This document shows positions 57,957 to 64,000 of a stretch of 64,000 nt of DNA, one piece after another. The stretch comes from Acetivibrio thermocellus ATCC 27405 (GTDB lineage: Bacteria > Bacillota > Clostridia > Acetivibrionales > Acetivibrionaceae). The position numbers and the translations under genes were made by a program. The stretch is from assembly GCF_000015865.1 (NCBI RefSeq), contig NC_009012.1, forward strand, positions 2,535,081 through 2,599,080. Direction: 5' to 3'. A model generated the notes under the pieces. The model was not told the DNA's origin. It ran no database searches and saw only the letters and a list, made by a program, of their open reading frames with translations. How positions within the stretch are numbered: position 1 is the first letter of the stretch; each line of letters starts with the position of its first letter.

Positions 57957-58032
57957 TGGAGCTGGTGGACGGATTCGAACCCCCGACCTGCTGATTACAA
58001 GTCAGCTGCTCTACCAGCTGAGCTACACCAGC
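57957..58032 (-). tRNA. tRNA-Thr (anticodon UGU)
   Basis: 76 nt with encoded CCA. Acceptor arms GCTGGTG and CACCAGC pair fully; anticodon loop CTTGTAA gives TGT; T-loop GTTCGAATC is canonical. Confidence 0.97.
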
Positions 58033-58212
58033 GTAAAATATTTAATTACTTTCTTCATGCAGATGATGTACCCAACTGCGTAAATATAATAACACGCTTT
58101 TCAAGTTAAAGTCAACCCCTTTTTTTGCAAAAATATGTACGTTTACGTTGTATAATTCAGGATTAAGCTCCAAAAGTCTAAAATATATTCAGCGATAAAA
58201 ATTTGGGGAACT

Positions 58213-58248
58213 TAAAAAGAGATGCCTCATCTCTAGACACCTCTTTTG
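58213..58248 (-). terminator. Terminator of the PL1-PL9 gene
   Basis: On the minus strand AAAAGAGGTG pairs with the CATCTCTTTTT segment (one G-T pair), loop TCTAGAGATGAGG, followed by T residues. It lies 20-55 bases after the pectate lyase stop. Confidence 0.7.
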
Positions 58249-58267
58249 AGCATCAAATTTCAAGTTA

Positions 58268-61036
58268 TTATTTAAATATTGCATTGTCAAGTCTGTCAAA
58301 CAGTTTTCCTCCGTTACCCGAACCGGTGCAGTTTTGCAATACAATTTTCGCCGGATTACCGTTGCCGGTAAATCCATGCTTTTTATTGTTTTTAGCCACA
58401 CAATTTATAAGTATATGGGGTACTGAAGCGGTGTCATCTCCAAGTTTGTACCCGTTACCGTCTCCGCCTGTATCTTTTCCGTTCACACCATAACCGTTTC
58501 CTATAGCCTGGCAGTTTTCCAAAGTTACAACGCCTATAGCTCCTGTTTCTTTCTTGGTATACAAGTCCCACCCGTCATCACAGTTGTTAATGGCTATACA
58601 ATTTCTAAATACGTTACCTTCTCCGCAGGTAAGTTTTGCCGCAAAACCGTCGGCATCCTCACGGCGGGAATCCATGTTCATGGTTGACAGGCAGTCTATT
58701 ATAAGATTATTGCTGGGCCATTTGTCTTTTGTATTATAGGAGGTATTGTATCTTGACAGCTGGAGTCCTGAGTCGCGGTTCTCTCTGAACGTACATTTTT
58801 CAATAATATTGTAGTGTCCTGAGAGCAGCATTCCGTTGTCTCCCGCTCCTTTTATGGTTATTCCTTTGACATGCCAGTATTTGGCATCAAGAACAATACC
58901 TCTGTTGGAGGAATTTTCCGTCATCGCTGAGAAGTCAATAATTACTTCTCCGTCCCCATAGGCCGCCAACGTCTTTCTTGCGTTTGGCAAACCGTCATTT
59001 CCTTCTTTTATGAGTATAGTTTTTGAATATTTGTATGTTCCTGCTTTCAAATATATTGTCTTTCCCGGTTGAATCAAGTCAATGGCTTGCTGAAGCGTCA
59101 TTGAACCATTGGGTGAAAGAATAATGTCTCCTTCCACAGGGATTGCAGATGTTGATGTTGGCACTGTTGGCGTTGGTGTGGTTACAGGCTTGGTTGTTGA
59201 GGGCGGCGTTGTTGCCGGTGTGTATCCTGACCCCCCGGCACTTACAATTACTTTGTCAATTCGCGGTCCACCGTCATTTGAACGTGTTTTGATTCTTATA
59301 ACATTATCCGAACCGCTGTTCATATTTGCTTTTACACTGAGAGTGCTCCATATATTCCATGCTCCTGTGCTTGGAAATTCTTTATTGCTTTCAATGGTAG
59401 TGCTGTTTACTTTGATTTCCATCGGCAGGCTTTTCCCCGAACCGTTTGAATATACAATGGTAATTGTCACCTCACCGGTTACAGGTGAATTAACTTTTTT
59501 CATTTCAATATACGCATCTTTCGTCTGGTCAAACACAACATAGTTGGATTCCACTTTGGCGTATTTCAAATGGTTGCTGCTGCTTTCCGCCTCGTGTACC
59601 ACACCTTCGGTCGGAGTTGAACTCGGATGCGTATCGGTGGGCGTCGGCGTTGCCGGAGGTATCTCGTTACCATAAGGCAGCTTCTCAATTATTTTTAACA
59701 GGTATCTGTTCAGTATGCTCCTATCGGTCGAATTCACTCTGCCGTCAAGGTTCACATCCGCAGCCTTAAGCTGTTCTTCATTTAAATCAACACTTTTCAT
59801 AAGATATCTTTTCATTAAAATCGAATCTGTTGAGTTGACATTTCCGTCTCCGTTCAAATCACCATATTTCACAGTCGGCTGCTGAGTATTTTTCGGTTGC
59901 GTCGGTGTAGCCGCAGGTGGATTTGTCGGAGATGTAGTCGGCAGTACAATATTACCCTGGACACCGGCATAACGCAGCACAGTTTCTTTAACCTGGCTTG
60001 CAGGCTGCAATACATGGTCATACTTGTATGGCGGCTCAAAGCTGCATGTTGAAGTAGTAGGCTGATTTCCTTTACAATCAATAAATATATTGTCTCTTAC
60101 ATCCCAATATCCGATTTTACTGCTGTAATACGAACCAATCGGTCCTTCCGCAAAGCCTGTTTTGCTGTCTACCGCTCCACATCCGACCCTTTCAAAAATG
60201 TTTCCTTCGATTCTTAATTTTGCGCCCACTCTTGAGTTTATACCGCTGCCTAAAACATCCACATAATAGTTGTTGAACATATGCCCTGTACCGCCTCTGT
60301 AGCTTGGCGTACGGGATTTAACGTTTGCACATATATTATGATGGAAAGTTATTTTTCTGTCATAGTCATCACCGTCCGATGAGCCTATAAGACTTGTTTT
60401 GTAGGAGTCATGGAAATAGTTCCACGATACAGTTATATATTCGCTGGACTTTTTAATATCCAAAAGTCCGTCATACCAGTCAACATCTCCGCCTTCGGTG
60501 TCTCCGTCATTCGGGTCAACTATTCCGTCACCGTTACAGTCGCCAATCTCGTTATACAATTCACAGTGGTCAATCCAAATATTCTGGGAATTCTCAATAC
60601 CGATTGCATCCATAGGGGCTCTTGTATGGTGAATTTTCAAATTTCGAACAATGATATTTTTTGACTTGACTATATTGATTCCGGCACCTTCCAATTCACC
60701 TTTGCCGTCAACACCGAGAAATGTAATGTTGCTTACTTTTTTACAGGCAATAACTTCTGAACCGGTCAATTTTCTGTCAAACTTGATTACAAGAGGTGAT
60801 GTGTCTTTATTCTTTTTCCTTTGGCTTAACAGCTCGTTAATCTGCGATATACTGGTGGCAGTCACTTCTTTACCGCCCGTACCGCCCGTGGTACCGCCGT
60901 TCAACGTTGCAAATCCAACCAGTTCAAAGCTTGGCGCCGCTTGAACAGAAGAATTTCTGGATATTACAAAAAACATACCAATAAACATTGATAAAACCAA
61001 CAAGAACGAGATTTTTGCCGAAACTCTTTTTTGCAT
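58268..61036 (-). CDS. Cellulosomal pectate lyase, PL1-dockerin-CBM-PL9
   Basis: A 922-aa secreted enzyme that cleaves polygalacturonate by beta-elimination with two lyase domains. Signal peptide ends near VQAAPS (about 33). PL1 domain about 35-375: FLGVDGKGELEGAGINI, NIWIDHCELYNEIGD and VKSRTPSYRGGTGHMFNNYY, with the Arg that abstracts the proton in the last block. A type I dockerin lies internally (about 395-460: GDLNGDGNVNSTD, ADVNLDGRVNSTD). A CBM35/CBM6-like module follows (about 485-610: VHEAESSSNHLKYAKVESN), then Thr/Pro linker and a PL9 beta-helix (about 640-922: DIILSPNGSMTLQQAIDLIQ, NIIEKCTFRENRDSGLQLSR). The order matches a known A. thermocellus PL1/PL9 enzyme. Confidence 0.92.
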   Translation of the reverse strand: MQKRVSAKISFLLVLSMFIGMFFVISRNSSVQAAPSFELVGFATLNGGTTGGTGGKEVTATSISQINELLSQRKKNKDTSPLVIKFDRKLTGSEVIACKKVSNITFLGVDGKGELEGAGINIVKSKNIIVRNLKIHHTRAPMDAIGIENSQNIWIDHCELYNEIGDCNGDGIVDPNDGDTEGGDVDWYDGLLDIKKSSEYITVSWNYFHDSYKTSLIGSSDGDDYDRKITFHHNICANVKSRTPSYRGGTGHMFNNYYVDVLGSGINSRVGAKLRIEGNIFERVGCGAVDSKTGFAEGPIGSYYSSKIGYWDVRDNIFIDCKGNQPTTSTCSFEPPYKYDHVLQPASQVKETVLRYAGVQGNIVLPTTSPTNPPAATPTQPKNTQQPTVKYGDLNGDGNVNSTDSILMKRYLMKSVDLNEEQLKAADVNLDGRVNSTDRSILNRYLLKIIEKLPYGNEIPPATPTPTDTHPSSTPTEGVVHEAESSSNHLKYAKVESNYVVFDQTKDAYIEMKKVNSPVTGEVTITIVYSNGSGKSLPMEIKVNSTTIESNKEFPSTGAWNIWSTLSVKANMNSGSDNVIRIKTRSNDGGPRIDKVIVSAGGSGYTPATTPPSTTKPVTTPTPTVPTSTSAIPVEGDIILSPNGSMTLQQAIDLIQPGKTIYLKAGTYKYSKTILIKEGNDGLPNARKTLAAYGDGEVIIDFSAMTENSSNRGIVLDAKYWHVKGITIKGAGDNGMLLSGHYNIIEKCTFRENRDSGLQLSRYNTSYNTKDKWPSNNLIIDCLSTMNMDSRREDADGFAAKLTCGEGNVFRNCIAINNCDDGWDLYTKKETGAIGVVTLENCQAIGNGYGVNGKDTGGDGNGYKLGDDTASVPHILINCVAKNNKKHGFTGNGNPAKIVLQNCTGSGNGGKLFDRLDNAIFK

Positions 61037-61436
61037 AAAGCTATCCTCCTAAAAATTATTTAAAATAACAAATATTGTAATTATAGATATTTAAAAAACG
61101 TTTGATTGCTTTTAAAGCAATGCGGGCAATTTGCAAGGTATTTATTAAAATGTTTTGAGGAAGATAATTGCAAATAAGTTATACATATTATCCTACTGCT
61201 CAGAAATGCTCCATGATTTACTTGAAAAACTTGTTTCTCTTCAAAATACGCATGGTCAAAACTATTATCAATAATATTCGACTAATATTTACCAACACTT
61301 TTACAACAGTATTTTATAATAATTCTGCAATTATTTATACATAACATTTTTGCTGTTTTGTTCGTTTTTTTTACATTTGAAAATAAAAAATAAAAAAACC
61401 CTGTAATCCAAAAAGGATTACAGAGGATTGTTTTTA
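61037..61436. other. Intergenic region upstream of the PL gene
   Basis: 400 AT-rich bases. It holds the upstream region of the pectate lyase gene and the tRNA-Val terminator at its right edge; I see no gene or RNA otherwise. Confidence 0.4.
61391..61424 (-). terminator. Terminator of tRNA-Val
   Basis: A perfect 9-bp stem, CTGTAATCC (61401-61409) against GGATTACAG (61415-61423), followed on the minus strand by GGTTTTTTTA. Confidence 0.88.
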
Positions 61437-61512
61437 TGGTGGGCGCTATAGGGCTCGAACCTATGACCCCCTGCTTGTAAGGCAGATGCTCTCCCAGCTG
61501 AGCTAAGCGCCC
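61437..61512 (-). tRNA. tRNA-Val (anticodon UAC)
   Basis: 76 nt with encoded CCA. Acceptor arms GGGCGCT and AGCGCCC pair fully; loop CTTACAA gives anticodon TAC; GGTTCGAGCC T-arm is canonical. Confidence 0.97.
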
Positions 61513-61680
61513 GTCTATCTTTCATGCAAAAAATATTATATCACATTGAAATAAAAAGTCAATAATATTGAAAAGGTAGTTATTTCATCCTTTCCCAAAT
61601 CAAATCAGCATTATGCCAGTCACAAGTATACTGTCTGCAACCACGAACATACATACCATTTATATATTTAATTTACATAA

Positions 61681-61712
61681 GTTGTTATAAAGAAAAGTTG
61701 TTATAAAGAAAT
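61681..61712. repeat. Short tandem repeat
   Basis: Two adjacent copies of GTTGTTATAAAGAAAA/T (16 bp, one mismatch) in the intergenic region between tRNA-Val and the CLC-type gene. No function is evident. Confidence 0.75.
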
Positions 61713-61789
61713 TCAATGCAAATTGGCTGTTAAAACAGAATATTTGCTATTATTCCGATAAGAATACATTTTTAAACGCAAGTGCTGAA

Positions 61790-61819
61790 TTGATAAAATA
61801 AAACACATTGTGCTATAAT
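61790..61819 (+). promoter_or_regulatory. Sigma-A type promoter of the CLC-type gene
   Basis: TTGATA (61790-61795), an 18-base spacer and a perfect TATAAT (61814-61819). It would give a leader of about 75 nt containing the hairpin GCAGG-AATCG-CCTGC (61827-61841). The rest of the tRNA-Val to CLC gap (61513-61899) has only a short tandem repeat. Confidence 0.6.
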
Positions 61820-61899
61820 CGGCTTTGCAGGAATCGCCTGCCAACCGACGGTCTCTGCATCGTATTTGATATAAGTTTTCTTCTTCGGAGATGACATTT

Positions 61900-63198
61900 A
61901 TGAAACAATCAACCACTTTTTACCGCAATCAATTTATCATGTGCATTGCAGCCATTCCGCTCGGTGCAGTAACAGGTGCAATCTGTGCCGTTTTTGGCTT
62001 AACCTTGCTTAAGATTACAGATTACAGAACCAATCATTATCTTTATCTGCTTCCGTTTCTTGGAATCGCCGGCGTCTTCATTACTTGGTGTTACAACAGG
62101 TTTGGCAACGACAGTGCAAAAGGAATGGCTCTTTTGTTTGAAATACACCAAGACAAGCGCTCATCCATTCCTTTAAGGCTCATTCCTTTCGCAGTGGGCA
62201 GTACATGGCTGACCCATTTGTTTGGAGGCAGTGCGGGCCGCGAAGGAGTTGCCACACAAATCGGCGGTACTTTGGGCAGCTATATAGGGAATAAAATCAG
62301 AGTTTCCGGGGCAAATAAAATATTAATGATTTCCGGCATGGCGGCAGGTTTCAGCGGTTTGTTTCACACACCTCTTGCAGCCGTTTTTTTTGCTCTTGAG
62401 GTTCTTCACTGTGGAGTAATTGAGTATTCCGCACTTCTTCCGTCGTTCGTATCCGCCTATACTGCAAGCTGCATTTCAGAAATTCTTGGCCTTCAAAAGT
62501 CAACTTATTTTTTAGATTGTAGAATAGTGCCAAGCTTTTCCTTCATAATGAAGATAATCGTATTAGGTGTACTGTTCGGTCTTACAGGCATGCTGTTTTC
62601 AATTTTGCTGAAGAAATTAAGAGCGCTGTTAACAAATTATATAAAAAATAATATTATACGAATATTTGTATTCGGTACAATTATCGGTATTATTTCTATC
62701 ATCTGTTTTCAAGGCAGATATTCCGGGCCGGGTACAAACCTCATTTCGGCATGTTTTTCGAACGACATTATGCCATGGGATTTTATGCTCAAAATACTCT
62801 TTACTGCGTTGACTCTGGCAGCCGGATACTATGGCGGAGAGGTTGTACCGTTATTCTCCATCGGTGCATCCGCAGGTTTCGTACTGGCAAATGTGTTGGG
62901 ATTGCCTATTGAACTGTGTGTGGCTCTCGGATATGCGGCAGTTTTCGGAAGTGCCACCAATACATTTTTCGCACCTCTGTTTATAAGTACGGAAATCTTT
63001 GGAACTGAATACCTTCCCGTGTTTGCTGCAGTATGTGCCATAGCTTACATGTTCAACGGAAACAATTCCATCTACCCTCTTCAGATTCCTCATGAGGCAA
63101 TAAGCAAAGTTCTGCCTTTAAGTGAAAAAAACTTCGCCGGAAAAAAGATATTTAAAATCTTAAACCACCAATACAAAGACAGAAAGGTATATCATTAA
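61900..63198 (+). CDS. CLC-F type fluoride/proton antiporter-like channel protein
   Basis: A 432-aa CLC-family membrane protein with about ten to twelve helices. ATG 61900 is chosen since GGAG lies nine bases before it; ATG 61891 touches that site. The ion-path motif is GGSAGREGVATQIGG (109-123), where chloride CLCs have GxEGP, and the following helix reads ISGMAAGFSGLFHTPLAAVF. This combination is the signature of the CLC-F branch, which exports fluoride. The other conserved block is GGEVVPLFSIGASAGF. Fluoride export is inferred from these motifs. Monocistronic, between two tRNA genes. Confidence 0.85.
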   Translation: MKQSTTFYRNQFIMCIAAIPLGAVTGAICAVFGLTLLKITDYRTNHYLYLLPFLGIAGVFITWCYNRFGNDSAKGMALLFEIHQDKRSSIPLRLIPFAVGSTWLTHLFGGSAGREGVATQIGGTLGSYIGNKIRVSGANKILMISGMAAGFSGLFHTPLAAVFFALEVLHCGVIEYSALLPSFVSAYTASCISEILGLQKSTYFLDCRIVPSFSFIMKIIVLGVLFGLTGMLFSILLKKLRALLTNYIKNNIIRIFVFGTIIGIISIICFQGRYSGPGTNLISACFSNDIMPWDFMLKILFTALTLAAGYYGGEVVPLFSIGASAGFVLANVLGLPIELCVALGYAAVFGSATNTFFAPLFISTEIFGTEYLPVFAAVCAIAYMFNGNNSIYPLQIPHEAISKVLPLSEKNFAGKKIFKILNHQYKDRKVYH

Positions 63199-63232
63199 AG
63201 GAAAAGAAAAATAAAAAAACTGCACACTTTTC

Positions 63233-63253
63233 TTGATACCGTAATCGTATCAA
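63233..63253 (-). terminator. Hairpin downstream of tRNA-Pro
   Basis: A perfect 7-bp stem (TTGATAC against GTATCAA) with a 7-base loop. On the minus strand the T-run starts about 15 bases later, so terminator strength is doubtful. Confidence 0.4.
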
Positions 63254-63268
63254 ACCAGTGTCCAGTAA

Positions 63269-63344
63269 TGGTCGGGGTGAGAGGACTTGAACCCCCGGCC
63301 CCATGGTCCCAAACCACGTGCGCTACCAGCTGCGCTACACCCCG
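63269..63344 (-). tRNA. tRNA-Pro (anticodon UGG)
   Basis: 76 nt with encoded CCA. Acceptor arms CGGGGTG and CACCCCG pair fully; anticodon loop TTTGGGA gives TGG; GGTTCAAGTCC T-arm. Confidence 0.97.
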
Positions 63345-63611
63345 ATATTTTAACCACTTTTTTAACGACAAATGTTATTTTACTACACAGCATGTTTCAA
63401 TTCAATCTCATATTTGTTCTTCTTCTGCAAATTATTGTGCCTATTCTTCATTTTTCTTTTAAAATCGGATATTTTCGTATGCTGATTACAAAATACCCAG
63501 CCCAGTATTTGTAACACAATGTTAACTTGATACCGGTAATTACATGACTTATAATTAACCTGAGGAATCTTGTTTGTTTATGTAAACTAATCTTCCGAAG
63601 AACAGAAAGAG

Positions 63612-64000
63612 GTGTTACATATAAAAAGATTATTAGGCCAAATACGCAGAGCCATACAGGACTATAACATGATTCAGGACGGTGACAGAATAGCGGTTGG
63701 GGTGTCCGGCGGCAAGGACAGTCTTACCCTTCTCGTTGCCTTAAGACAGCTTAAGAATTTTTTGCCGGTAAAGTTTGAGCTTAAAGCCATAACTCTCACA
63801 ATGGGAATCGGAGAAGTTGATCTTTCACCAGTCAGAGAACTGTGCGAAAGAATTGATGTAAGTTATACCGTTGAAGAGACCCTTATCGGTAAAATTGTAT
63901 TCGAGGAACGCAAAGAAAAAAACCCCTGCTCCCTTTGTGCAAATCTCAGACGCGGCGCTCTGCACAATACCGCCAAAAGACTGGGATGCAACAAAGTTGC
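63612..64000 (+). CDS. TtcA/TilS-type tRNA-thiolation ATPase, 5' part
   Basis: An N-type ATP pyrophosphatase cut off by the window's right edge; 129 codons are seen. The PP-loop is VGVSGGKDSLTLL (SGGxDS), and NPCSLCANLRRGAL carries the CxxC of the TtcA group, whose members form 2-thiocytidine-type modifications or other tRNA thiolations with an iron-sulfur cluster. GTG 63612 is the only canonical start that keeps the family's N-terminus (HIKRLLGQIRRAIQDYNMI); the ribosome binding site (AGAAAGAG) then touches it. Starting at ATA 63621 would place the site at a normal distance. ATG 63669 is too far inside. Confidence 0.85.
   Translation, partial: MLHIKRLLGQIRRAIQDYNMIQDGDRIAVGVSGGKDSLTLLVALRQLKNFLPVKFELKAITLTMGIGEVDLSPVRELCERIDVSYTVEETLIGKIVFEERKEKNPCSLCANLRRGALHNTAKRLGCNKV

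Noticed and set aside
61820-61899. Fluoride riboswitch before the CLC-F gene
   Set aside because: The expected crcB words (GGCGAUGG...GUUCGCC...GCUGAUGACUCC) are not present as far as I can recall them.

Overview
The window reads as chromosomal DNA of a thermophilic, cellulosome-forming clostridium, almost certainly Acetivibrio (Clostridium) thermocellus or a very close relative. The base for this is the five large secreted polysaccharidases carrying type I dockerins (paired calcium loops of the form GDxNxDGxxNSTD), an AT-rich genome, sporulation-type genes (YyaC, CotH, PP2C/STAS), a Bacillus-type large SRP RNA and S-layer-homology proteins. One of the enzymes matches the known cellobiohydrolase CelO in length (660 aa) and layout (CBM3b-GH5-dockerin).

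Layout. 1-7.5 kb: three dockerin enzymes in a row (GH39-like with two CBM6-like modules; CBM42-GH43; GH30-CBM42-GH43), a set suited to arabinose-decorated hemicellulose or arabinogalactan. 7.7-14.3 kb: lipoprotein, a PEBP gene with its middle deleted, a dGTPase-like HD protein, an oppA remnant, then the dnaX-ybaB-recR housekeeping operon and SRP RNA. 14.7-16.2 kb: a frameshifted BNR-repeat/copper-amine-oxidase-like surface gene. 16.4-18.5 kb: celO. 18.5-25.1 kb: a leftward five-gene operon (GtrA, two large multi-spanning membrane proteins, FAD oxidoreductase, membrane-anchored carbohydrate-binding protein), probably making or decorating a cell-surface glycan. An IS30 element separates it from a divergent methyltransferase gene. 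27.9-36.4 kb is a decaying zone: frameshifted SLH protein, C-terminal gene fragment, dead IS256 inside an already degraded gene, then an intact DUF4353-like lipoprotein and a CotH-type protein. 36.5-37.7 kb: an unannotated 40-aa AgrD-like peptide gene, with serine where cysteine is normal, next to an AgrC-like sensor that stops before any kinase domain.

37.8-50.8 kb holds a C26 glutamine-amidotransferase-type hydrolase, STAS protein, rubredoxin, YyaC, PAS-PP2C phosphatase, a toroid protein, YcdB/SLH protein, metallophosphoesterase, amidase and a large helicase. 51-54.5 kb is rpmE and rho, separated by a second IS30 that has inserted into the last codons of rho and changed its C-terminus. 55-58 kb carries small or unknown proteins and a CPBP protease. 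58-61 kb is a PL1-dockerin-CBM-PL9 pectinase. The window ends with tRNA-Val, a CLC-F type channel/antiporter, tRNA-Pro and the start of a TtcA-like gene.

The biology that ties it together is plant cell-wall degradation by secreted dockerin enzymes (cellulose, arabinan/galactan, pectin) plus cell-surface and sporulation functions. There is clear evidence of recent genome flux: three insertion sequences, at least six broken or truncated genes, and a lost or non-AUG start codon in one cellulosomal gene. No CRISPR array, prophage or complete defence island is visible. All identifications are from reading the sequence and memory of families; no searches were run.
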